A DNA stretch of 64,000 nt from Comamonas sp. JUb58. Lineage in GTDB: Bacteria; Pseudomonadota; Gammaproteobacteria; Burkholderiales; Burkholderiaceae_C. The notes under the pieces are model-generated. The model saw only the letters and a program-made list of their open reading frames with translations, was not told the DNA's origin and did no database searches. Within the stretch, counting starts at the first letter, position 1; every line of letters starts with the position of its first letter. Location: NCBI RefSeq assembly GCF_004364775.1, contig NZ_SOAL01000006.1, positions 186,001-250,000 on the forward strand, in the 5' to 3' direction. Positions 27,838 through 35,433 of the stretch are shown here, piece after piece. The translations under genes and the position numbers were made by a program.

Positions 27838-27855
27838 TTAATCAGGCGCGTTTTT
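27829..27855 (+). terminator. hairpin with T-run between phaA and phaB
   Basis: AAGCGCGC can pair with GCGCGTTT (one G-T pair), followed by further T. It would stop phaCA transcripts before phaB, implying a separate phaB promoter in about 27860-27980. Confidence 0.45.
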
Positions 27856-27997
27856 GTTGCAATCCACGGTCAAAATCACCGAAATTTATAGGTACTGCAA
27901 GAAATTGTTCGCTTGGCGTAAACGAGCGTTTCCGCACCTCTTTTCTTGGTTACAGTGGTAGTGCACAAGCATTTCAAGCGAAACCAAGGAGATGTGA

Positions 27998-28735
27998 ATG
28001 AGTCAAAAAGTGGCCTACGTAACCGGCGGTATGGGAGGCATTGGGACGGCCATTTGCCAGCGTTTGCACAAAGATGGATTCAAGGTGATTGCGGGCTGCG
28101 GGCCCACGCGCGATTTCCAAAAATGGTTGGGCGAGCAAAAGGCGCTTGGCTATGAATTCCATGCTTCGGTCGGCAATGTCGGTAATTGGGAATCCACGGT
28201 GGAAGCCTTCAACAAGACCAAGGCTGAGCATGGCACCATCGATGTGCTGGTGAACAACGCCGGCATTACCCGCGACCGCATGTTCATCAAGATGACGCCA
28301 GAGGACTGGCAAGCGGTGATCGAAACCAACCTGAACTCCATGTTCAACGTGACCAAGCAGGTCGTCGCCGACATGGTGGAAAAGGGCTGGGGTCGCATCG
28401 TCAACATCAGCTCCGTCAATGGCGCCAAGGGCCAGGCGGGCCAGACCAACTACTCGGCCGCCAAGGCGGGTATGCACGGCTTCTCGATGGCCTTGGCCCA
28501 GGAGTTGGCAGGCAAGGGTGTGACGGTGAACACCGTCAGCCCCGGCTATATCGGCACCGACATGGTCAAGGCCATCCGCCCCGATGTGCTGGAGAAGATC
28601 GTCGGCACCATCCCGATGAAGCGCCTGGGTGAACCCACCGAGATCGCTGCAATCATTGCCTGGCTGGCATCGGAAGATGGCGGTTATGCAACCGGCGCTG
28701 AGTTCTCGGTCAACGGTGGTTTGCACACCCACTGA
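27998..28735 (+). CDS. phaB: acetoacetyl-CoA reductase
   Basis: A 245-residue short-chain dehydrogenase that reduces acetoacetyl-CoA to (R)-3-hydroxybutyryl-CoA with NADPH, supplying PhaC. The nucleotide-binding motif is TGGMGGIGTAIC. VDVLVNNAGITRDRMF, the catalytic Ser in NISSVNG, and Tyr152/Lys156 in TNYSAAKAG are present. NTVSPGYIGTDMVKAIRPD is typical of PhaB. ACCAAGGAGATGTG precedes the ATG. It stands 346 bases from phaA, an unusually long gap holding two hairpins and a possible gene remnant, so it may be transcribed on its own. Confidence 0.95.
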   Translation: MSQKVAYVTGGMGGIGTAICQRLHKDGFKVIAGCGPTRDFQKWLGEQKALGYEFHASVGNVGNWESTVEAFNKTKAEHGTIDVLVNNAGITRDRMFIKMTPEDWQAVIETNLNSMFNVTKQVVADMVEKGWGRIVNISSVNGAKGQAGQTNYSAAKAGMHGFSMALAQELAGKGVTVNTVSPGYIGTDMVKAIRPDVLEKIVGTIPMKRLGEPTEIAAIIAWLASEDGGYATGAEFSVNGGLHTH

Positions 28736-28757
28736 TCGCCGCAGCAGCAGCCCATGA

Positions 28758-28784
28758 AAAACGCGCCTCTCGAGGCGCGTTTTG
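28758..28784 (+). terminator. intrinsic terminator after phaB
   Basis: AAAACGCGCCT and AGGCGCGTTTT form an 11-bp stem followed by TGTTTTG. It lies between the phaB stop and the opposing tRNA-Gly. Confidence 0.85.
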
Positions 28785-28791
28785 TTTTGTC

Positions 28792-28865
28792 TGGAGCGGG
28801 TGATGGGAATCGAACCCACATTATTTGCTTGGGAAGCAAGAGTCCTACCACTGAACGACACCCGC
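28792..28865 (-). tRNA. tRNA-Gly (anticodon CCC)
   Basis: Read on the minus strand, 74 bases fold as a cloverleaf. The acceptor stem is GCGGGTG...CACCCGC, the D-arm contains TCAGTGGTAGGA, and the anticodon stem CTTGC/GCAAG holds the loop TTCCCAA, so the anticodon is CCC (codon GGG). The T-arm is GTGGGTTCGATTCCCAT, with the invariant GGTTCGA core. The 3' CCA is encoded in the genome (28792-28794). No sign of an integrated element flanks it. Confidence 0.95.
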
Positions 28866-28942
28866 GAATCGGCCCATTGTAGCGAGAGAAACGGCAGCGC
28901 CTATTGCGGCGCTGCTGCATTGGCTACAGCAGCGTTGGCCGC

Positions 28943-29557
28943 TCAGTTTCCCTTCTTGGTCGGGAACTGCCAGCCCTGCTTTTTCTCATCCAGCGGCTGC
29001 AGCTTCCAGTTCTCCAGCTCGGCATCGCGCTCCGTCTCGCGCCGCACATCAATGCGCTTGGCGGTGTGCTTGGCAACGACGGCCAGCTTCTGCAGATCGG
29101 TATCGCGCAGCGTAGGATCGGGCTCGGTGCTGAAGCAGCACAGGGTCCCGTAGATCTGGCCATCGGCGAGGATGATAGGGGTGCTGATATGAGCGCCGAC
29201 GCGGAAGGGCGTGGCAGGGAGCTTGGCCGATTCGATATGTTCTGCGGCGTCATGCACCAGCGGCGGCAGGCGGCCGTCCAGCACGCACTGGCAGAAGGAC
29301 TGCTCCAGCGAGGAGCCGCCACCGGTCTCGATCAAGGCCTTGTCGGGGCTGTGGTCCACATGCTTGAAGGTGCGCTGGCCATTGCGGATCTCAGAAACAA
29401 AGATCACGTCCATTTTCAGATGCTCGCGCAGGCCATGCAGTACCTCTTTCACGTTCTGGTCGATCAGGTCGTCGGCGCCTTCGGCCGTGGCCACCAGCAG
29501 CTCGCTCATCGATACTTCCAGCGCGTCAGGTGCGTAATCCCATAAATGAATCGCCAT
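28943..29557 (-). CDS. GAF-domain protein
   Basis: About 204 residues with one GAF domain (about 25-165): MSELLVATAEGADDLIDQNV, LREHLKMDVIFVSEIRNGQR, FCQCVLDGRLPPLVHDAAEH, VGAHISTPIILADGQIYGTL and CCFSTEPDPTLRDTDLQKLA. The tail is charged (RRETERDAELENWKLQPLDE). GAF domains bind small ligands such as cyclic nucleotides or haem, or sense redox state; the ligand here is unknown and no output domain is attached. Start choice: ATG 29557 has GCGAGA upstream; ATG 29578 and ATG 29509 are possible. It is a single gene close to the tRNA-Gly. Confidence 0.8.
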   Translation of the reverse strand: MAIHLWDYAPDALEVSMSELLVATAEGADDLIDQNVKEVLHGLREHLKMDVIFVSEIRNGQRTFKHVDHSPDKALIETGGGSSLEQSFCQCVLDGRLPPLVHDAAEHIESAKLPATPFRVGAHISTPIILADGQIYGTLCCFSTEPDPTLRDTDLQKLAVVAKHTAKRIDVRRETERDAELENWKLQPLDEKKQGWQFPTKKGN

Positions 29558-29716
29558 AGTTAGTCTCGCTATTTCCATGCGCTACCCGCTAGCGCATACC
29601 GGTCGCGTTTGATGATAACGGCACTGAAAAGCGCATGCATGTCTGAGAGCAATATTGAATTACTCTTTTACATGGAAGCGAGTGCACACGCGGTACCTGG
29701 CTCCGGTCGCCTGGAT

Positions 29717-30310
29717 TCAGATGGGCTCGTCGATCCAGGTCAGGCGGCCTTGGCCCAGCTCATTCATCCTGGCCACAAAGTCAGGCGCCTGCGATGCGAC
29801 CAGTTCAATCTCGGCCAGCACATCATCGCCATGGCTCACATTGAGCAACTGCGCATTGGCGCTACTGACTTCGCGCCGCATGCCGCCTTCCAGTGCATAG
29901 GGTAACCGGCATTGCAAGCGGGTCATCGCCTGGCGCTCGATTTTCTCGGCCTTTAGCATGGCCTGCGCAATCGCATCGGTATAGGCGCGGACAAGGCCGC
30001 CAGCACCCAGCTTGACGCCACCAAAGTAGCGCACCACGGTGGCCAGAGCGCCTTCGATCTGTTGGTGACGCAGTACATCGAGCATAGGCCGGCCGGCAGT
30101 GCCGCTGGGCTCGCCATCATCGACCGCGGCAGACTGCCCGCCCGCCATCAGCGCCCAGCAGACATGGTTGGCACCGGGGTGTTGCTCGCGCAGACTTTGA
30201 ACAATGACCAGGGCCTGTGCGCGGTCCTGCACTGGCTGAACGCAGCCGATGAAGCGGCTTTTCTTGATGATCAGTTCGCTGTGAACAGCCTGGGCGAGGG
30301 TGTAGGGCAT
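29717..30310 (-). CDS. YigZ/IMPACT family protein
   Basis: About 197 residues. The family signature is intact: IIKKSRFIGCVQPV near the N-terminus, NHVCWALMAGG, DDGEPSGTAGRPMLDVL and VVRYFGGVKLGAGGLVRAYT, followed by a C-terminal ferredoxin-like subdomain (YALEGGMRREVSSANAQLLN). IMPACT proteins are linked to translational control in eukaryotes; the bacterial role is unsettled. The ATG at 30310 is preferred; a TTG at 30325 would add five residues. No partner gene is adjacent. Confidence 0.88.
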   Translation of the reverse strand: MPYTLAQAVHSELIIKKSRFIGCVQPVQDRAQALVIVQSLREQHPGANHVCWALMAGGQSAAVDDGEPSGTAGRPMLDVLRHQQIEGALATVVRYFGGVKLGAGGLVRAYTDAIAQAMLKAEKIERQAMTRLQCRLPYALEGGMRREVSSANAQLLNVSHGDDVLAEIELVASQAPDFVARMNELGQGRLTWIDEPI

Positions 30311-30526
30311 GCGTTGCGTGGACAAGACGTTTGCTTACACTGTGATGCGTCAACGTCGCCTAGATGTCATGCGTTAGACACATATCATTGTTTCAATGAC
30401 GGGAGCGCGCTCCAGTGATGGAGTGGCTGACCGCAGTGGAGACCTCAGGCGCAGCCAGGCGCGAGTCTACCCCGATTTTTTAAGAACCATTTCATACCAC
30501 CGATTGACACATTACCCGGAGCGACC

Positions 30527-30709
30527 ATGCAACACCAACTGCAAACCAATTTGGATTCCTTGAACAACCATGGGTTCGGACGTGCAGGTTTGGAGACGCC
30601 CGCCTATGTGACTGAAGTATTGGCAGCGCTGCCAACGACCCCCAGTGCCAATGACGATGGCAGCTATGTGGACCTGGCCCAACGCGTTCGCGAAGGCGGT
30701 GAGTGGTAA
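30527..30709 (+). CDS. 60-residue protein of unknown function
   Basis: A short, mildly acidic protein (MQHQLQTNLDSLNNHGFGRA to LAQRVREGGEW). A Shine-Dalgarno-like CCCGGAGCGACC precedes the ATG, a TTGACA hexamer lies about 25 bases upstream, and an intrinsic terminator follows, which together favour a real single-gene unit. It has no membrane segment, Cys pair or known motif. A Ser/Thr/Pro-rich middle suggests a flexible linker between two short helices. I do not recognise it. Confidence 0.55.
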   Translation: MQHQLQTNLDSLNNHGFGRAGLETPAYVTEVLAALPTTPSANDDGSYVDLAQRVREGGEW

Positions 30710-30777
30710 GGCGCTGAACAAGAGCGCCAGGCTTCGGTGCAAGTTAATAGATAGAACCCGCATCGCATGAACGCCAT

Positions 30778-30801
30778 AGGCAGCCTGAGCTGCCTTTTTT
30801 A
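30778..30801 (+). terminator. intrinsic terminator after the 60-residue gene
   Basis: AGGCAGC and GCTGCCT form a 7-bp stem with a four-base loop, followed by TTTTTTA. Confidence 0.75.
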
Positions 30802-31014
30802 TTTGCGGTGCCATGCTGAGCCATGCGACAATGGCGGGCTATTTGATGCAGCGCAAAAAATGCGGTTTTAGCACCCCATGCCTTGATGGCCATGGCCCCG
30901 CAAGCCCGGTGCCAGCAATTGCCCAAACCTGGAGCCGCGCTGCAATGCCTTGACCGCCCTGGTCTGAACTGGGGCTTTGCCCCCGCAGATGCTTCCAAAT
31001 ACATAGCATCAATA

Positions 31015-31047
31015 CCCGTACAAATGCGCGCTACGGGCTATTTTTTT
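31015..31047 (+). terminator. terminator-like hairpin ahead of ygiQ
   Basis: CCCGTA pairs with TACGGG across an 11-base loop, followed by CTATTTTTTT. It lies about 70 bases upstream of the ygiQ ATG and could attenuate read-through or act as a leader element. Confidence 0.4.
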
Positions 31048-31114
31048 AGAATATCGGACCCTGCCACCGCTGGCACCGAGCCCCGCGTGCATTACTCCAC
31101 GACTGTTGTTGCCC

Positions 31115-33628
31115 ATGTCTGCCCCGATTGATGTTTCTTTTTTTGAACGTGCTGCCAAGCCGCTGACCAGCTACAAGCCGTACTGGGCCAAGCGCTTTGG
31201 TGCTGCGCCATTTCTGCCGATGAGCCGTGCCGAGATGGACCAGCTGGGCTGGGACAGCTGCGACATCATCCTGGTCACCGGCGACGCCTATGTGGACCAC
31301 CCCAGCTTTGGCATGGCCGTCATTGGCCGTGTGCTGGAGGCCCAGGGTTTTCGCGTGGGCATTATTGCGCAGCCGGATTGGCAAAGTGCCGAGGCCTTCA
31401 AGGCGCTGGGCAAGCCCAACCTGTTCTGGGGCGTGACAGCGGGCAATATGGATTCGATGATCAACCGCTATACGGCTGACCGCAAGATCCGCTCCGACGA
31501 CGCCTACACGCCTGGCGATGTGGGTGGCAAGCGCCCGGACCGTGCGGCCATCGTCTACAGCCAGCGCTGCCGCGAAGCCTACAAGGATGTGCCCATTGTG
31601 CTGGGTGGCATCGAAGGCTCGCTGCGCCGCATCGCGCATTACGACTACTGGAGCGACAAGGTGCGCCGCTCCATCGTGGTGGACAGCAAGTGCGACATCT
31701 TGCTGTATGGCAACGCCGAACGTGCGTTGGTGGAAGTGGCCCACCGCATCGCCGCACGCGAGCCGGTAGAGAACATCACCGATGTGCGCGGCACCTCGTT
31801 CTTCCGCCGCGCATCGGAAGAGGGCTGGTTCGAGGTGGACTCCACCACCGTCGACGAGCCCGGTGAGGTGGAGCCCCACATCAACCCCTACATGACGACC
31901 AGCGAGCAGGCGGAGGCCCAGGGCCAAAGCTGCGCGAAGGAAGACGCAGAAAAGCAGGGCGCTGATGCAGCTCCCGCCGCCGCGGCCTGTGGCACGGCAG
32001 CAGGCGCTGCCAGCACCAGCGCACCCACGCTGTCGAATGTGCAGCCGCTGCAGTTTGTGCCCAACCTGTCGCTGCGCCACAAGTCCAAGATGCCGGCGCG
32101 CGACCGCACCGTGCTGCGCCTGCCCAGCTTTGAAGAGGTCAAGAGCGACCCGATTCTCTACGCCCACGCCAACCGTGTGCTGCACCTGGAGACCAACCCC
32201 GGCAACGCCCGCGCACTGGTGCAGGCCCATGGTGAAGGCACCACGGCCCGCGATGTGTGGATGAACCCGCCCCCCATCCCGCTGACCACCGCCGAAATGG
32301 ACTGGGTGTTTGGCCTGCCCTATGCGCGCAGCCCGCACCCCGCCTATGCCGATGAGACGGGTAGCCACGAAGGCGCGACCAAGATCCCGGCCTGGGAGAT
32401 GATTCGCACCTCGGTCAACATCATGCGCGGCTGCTTTGGTGGCTGCACCTTCTGCTCCATCACCGAGCACGAAGGCCGCATCATCCAGAGCCGTTCGGAA
32501 GACTCCATCATCCAGGAGCTGGAAGACATTCGCGACAAGGTCAAGGGCTTCACCGGCACCATCTCCGACCTGGGTGGGCCCACGGCCAATATGTACCGCC
32601 TGGGTTGCAAGAGCCCTCAGATCGAGGCGGCCTGCCGCAAGCCCAGCTGCGTGTTCCCCGGCATCTGCCCGAACCTGCACACCGACCACGGTCCACTGAT
32701 CAAGATCTACCGCCGCGCGCGCAAGCTGCCCGGCATCAAGAAGATTCTGATCGGCTCGGGCCTGCGCTATGACCTGGCCGTCAAGTCGCCCGAGTACATC
32801 AAGGAGCTGGTGCAGCACCATGTGGGCGGCTACCTGAAGATCGCCCCTGAGCACACCGAGGCCGGCCCGCTGAACAAGATGATGAAGCCGGGCATTGGCA
32901 GCTATGACCGCTTCAAGCAGCTGTTTGAAAAATTCAGCGAAGAGGCGGGCAAGAAGCAGTTTCTGATTCCCTACTTCATTGCCGCCCACCCTGGCACCAG
33001 CGATGAGGACATGATGAACCTGGCGATCTGGCTGAAGAAGAATGGCTTCCGCGCCGACCAGGTGCAGACCTTCTACCCCAGCCCGATGGCCACGGCCACG
33101 GCCATGTACCACAGCGGCCGCAATACGCTCACCAAGGTGCGGCGCCAGATGCGCGACGAGGCCGAAGAGCGGGTGGACATCGTGCGCGGTGAAAAGCGCC
33201 GCCGTCTGCACAAGGCGTTTTTGCGTTACCACGACCCGAACAACTGGCCGCTGCTGCGCGAGGCGCTCAAGACCATGGGCCGCTCGGACCTGATCGGCAA
33301 CGGCAAGCAGCACTTGATCCCGACCTTCCAACCGCTGGTCGACGGCAGCTACCAGAGTGCGCGCAAGAAGAACAGCACTGCCTCCAAGGGTGGCATCGGC
33401 CTGGGCTACACCACCAACAAGGATGGCAAGGCCGTGGCGATGGCACCGCGCCGCCCGCAAGAGCAGCAAGAGCCCAAGGGCGATGTGCGCTTCCGCAGTG
33501 CGCAGCCCAAGCCGGGTCAGTTGCTGACCCAGCACACCGGTCTGCCACCCCGTGCAGGTGTGCGTTCCGGCGCAGGCAAGCCTGGTGCGGCCAAGAAGTC
33601 TAGCCCCGCGCGCAAGAGCGGCCGCTAA
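31115..33628 (+). CDS. YgiQ family radical SAM protein
   Basis: An 837-residue radical SAM enzyme. It starts with the YgiQ N-terminal domain ([40 protein letters not shown]). The [4Fe-4S] motif CxxxCxxC is at C440, C444 and C447 ([18 protein letters not shown]). The C-terminal part has [37 protein letters not shown] and a basic, low-complexity tail. An insertion of about 60 residues around 265-310 is Ala-rich and non-conserved. The family's reaction has not been established; tRNA or cofactor modification is often guessed. The ATG at 31115 is used. It is a single gene with terminators on both sides. Confidence 0.93.
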   Translation: MSAPIDVSFFERAAKPLTSYKPYWAKRFGAAPFLPMSRAEMDQLGWDSCDIILVTGDAYVDHPSFGMAVIGRVLEAQGFRVGIIAQPDWQSAEAFKALGKPNLFWGVTAGNMDSMINRYTADRKIRSDDAYTPGDVGGKRPDRAAIVYSQRCREAYKDVPIVLGGIEGSLRRIAHYDYWSDKVRRSIVVDSKCDILLYGNAERALVEVAHRIAAREPVENITDVRGTSFFRRASEEGWFEVDSTTVDEPGEVEPHINPYMTTSEQAEAQGQSCAKEDAEKQGADAAPAAAACGTAAGAASTSAPTLSNVQPLQFVPNLSLRHKSKMPARDRTVLRLPSFEEVKSDPILYAHANRVLHLETNPGNARALVQAHGEGTTARDVWMNPPPIPLTTAEMDWVFGLPYARSPHPAYADETGSHEGATKIPAWEMIRTSVNIMRGCFGGCTFCSITEHEGRIIQSRSEDSIIQELEDIRDKVKGFTGTISDLGGPTANMYRLGCKSPQIEAACRKPSCVFPGICPNLHTDHGPLIKIYRRARKLPGIKKILIGSGLRYDLAVKSPEYIKELVQHHVGGYLKIAPEHTEAGPLNKMMKPGIGSYDRFKQLFEKFSEEAGKKQFLIPYFIAAHPGTSDEDMMNLAIWLKKNGFRADQVQTFYPSPMATATAMYHSGRNTLTKVRRQMRDEAEERVDIVRGEKRRRLHKAFLRYHDPNNWPLLREALKTMGRSDLIGNGKQHLIPTFQPLVDGSYQSARKKNSTASKGGIGLGYTTNKDGKAVAMAPRRPQEQQEPKGDVRFRSAQPKPGQLLTQHTGLPPRAGVRSGAGKPGAAKKSSPARKSGR

Positions 33629-33660
33629 GACGGCGGCATTGCCGCGCTGAGATAGCCAAA

Positions 33661-33697
33661 AAAGGCGCCAAGTTTTCGCTTGGCGCCTTTGTTTTTT
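33661..33697. terminator. intrinsic terminator between ygiQ and beta-propeller gene
   Basis: AAAGGCGCCAAG and CTTGGCGCCTTT form a 12-bp stem followed by GTTTTTT. A-rich sequence on the left lets it serve the minus strand as well. Confidence 0.85.
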
Positions 33698-33736
33698 AGA
33701 CTCGAAAAAGGGGATGTGGGGGCCCCTTGGTCATCC

Positions 33737-35196
33737 TTAATCCTGCAGCTTTTGGCGCTTGCGGTGGATGGCACCCAGGCCGGCCACCATCAGGAGCAGA
33801 CCTGCCCAAACGCCGCTAACGGGTACCGCTTGTACATTTCCCGGCTTGTTGCCACCGTTGTCGGTGCCGTCAACAGTATGCTCGGTAACGGAGGTCTGCG
33901 AAGAGCCGGTAGCGCCCTCACTGTCGGTTTGCTCGGCGGTGATGGAGATAGGGCCATCGGCCAGAGGTTGCTGAGCGTCCATTGGCCGGTGGGGCTGCAG
34001 GTGCTGGTCAGGGGGCCGATGCTCAGGCTTCCATCCGTCAGCTCAATACGGACATCGACCGCGCCAGGTGTACAGGTGCCCGCAATGCCGTACTGGGCTT
34101 GGTTGGGCGAGTTGATGGCAGGCGCCATGGTGATGTTCACGATTGGACCCGTTGCTTCACCCACAAAGGCAATGCCCCAAGGATCCCTGCCCACTGGAAC
34201 GGATGCAGTCACCCGTTGGGTGGCGGTGTCGATGATAGACATGGTGTTGCCAAGCTGGTTCGTCACATAGGCGCGCGATCCAGAGGGGTTGAAGGCCACA
34301 TGTTTAGGGCCGTTTCCGGCTGTGATCAATCCGACCACGGCATGGCTGGTGGTGTCGATGACCGACACCGTGTTGTCTCCGGAATTGGTGACATAAGCTT
34401 GGCTACCTGTGGGGTTGAAGCTCAGCCCCGAAGGGCGCAGGCCTACCGGAATCGTTGCATCGACGGTATTGGTTCGTGTATCAATTACCGTGATGCTGCC
34501 ATTCGCTTGCATGGAATCGCGGTTGACCACATAAGCAAAAGTGCCGGCAGGGCTGACCTTGATGTCGGTGGATTCTATGCCGACAGCAAGACAGTCCACT
34601 ACCGTATGGCTGGCCAAGTCAATCACGGCGACCGTCCCTGTATTCGGGGTGTCCCGCATCTCCAGCGAGTACAGCCTTGAGCCATCAGGGTGAAGGGCAA
34701 TGGCGCTGGAGTTGATCGCGCTAATAGCGATGGTGCGCGTGATCTGGTTTGTTGCAGTGTCAATCACTGCGATTGCTGGGCCGCTGGAGCTGGTCATGCC
34801 CGCGTAAGCTGTATCGCCCGATGCGCTGAGGGCGACGTCGGCCCCTGAGTTCCCTAGCGAAATGGTGTGCAGCAAACTGCCCTTTTTCAAATCCAGGACG
34901 GACACGACGGTTGACCAAGTGCTGGAGAGGTAGGCACGGCTCCCATCGCTGTCGATGGCGATCTCGGTAGGTGTAATCATCCCCGCTGGCATGCTCGAGA
35001 CAATGCTATTGCTGGCCAGATCGACCACCGAGACATTGTTGTCATAGCGGTTCAACACATAGGTAAATGGGGCAGCTTGGGCTATCCCGGCGAGGGCGCA
35101 AAGAACGAGGGCACTGGTCAGACGCAGAGAGCTTCGGAGGGAATTTTTAGTATTGTGAGACACGATCGTTTTCAATCTATTGATTGAAAACATCAA
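33737..35196 (-). pseudogene. secreted YVTN beta-propeller protein with C-terminal sorting signal, apparent frameshift
   Basis: The minus frame from ATG 35196 encodes a signal peptide (SSLRLTSALVLCALAGIAQA) and about seven YVTN/NHL-type blades (VLNRYDNNVSVVDLASNSIV, AYVTNSGDNTVSVIDTTSHA, AYVTNQLGNTMSIIDTATQR), then an Ig-like segment to GQWTLSN. After that the frame degrades into Pro/Ser-rich nonsense and stops at 33790. A second frame takes over at about 33967 with PLADGPISITAEQTDSEGAT and ends at 33737 with VPVSGVWAGLLLMVAGLG and IHRKRQKLQD. That is a motif-helix-basic-tail sorting signal of the IPTL/PEP-CTERM kind. Adding one C (AACCTCTGG read as AACCCTCTGG) restores 486 residues. It is either a true frameshift or a sequencing error. 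The uninterrupted N-terminal ORF is 468 codons. Confidence 0.65.
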
Positions 35197-35433
35197 TTTA
35201 ACGAAGGGACTTAATAAAGTAAATATGAAAAATTAAGGGCTTAGGATTGTCGGCATTTGACGGTACTAGCCGCCCAGGTGCGCGGTTGCTGATGGCGGCT
35301 TGGTCAGATCAGACCGTTGAATGCATGCCTGAGAGCCAGTTCAGCCCTGAGGCTAAGCCATGCATGGTTGAGGCAAGCGCCTTGGCAAGCAACGCGAGTC
35401 CCATGTTGTTCAAGCGGATGCTTCGGCAGCTGA

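Larger units (their letters stand above)
30710..31114. other. non-coding stretch between the 60-residue gene and ygiQ
   Basis: About 405 bases. It contains a terminator at 30778-30801 and a second terminator-like hairpin at 31015-31047. The open frames crossing it have Cys/Trp/Arg-rich nonsense composition. A promoter for ygiQ must lie here or overlap the second hairpin. Confidence 0.4.

Noticed and set aside
28792-28865. tRNA-Gly as an attachment site for an integrated element
   Set aside because: No integrase gene, no direct repeat of the tRNA 3' end and no change in gene content on either side.
30744-31004. Possible 86-residue minus-strand gene
   Set aside because: Cys/Trp/Arg-heavy composition, no ribosome-binding site and overlap with a terminator; most likely noise.
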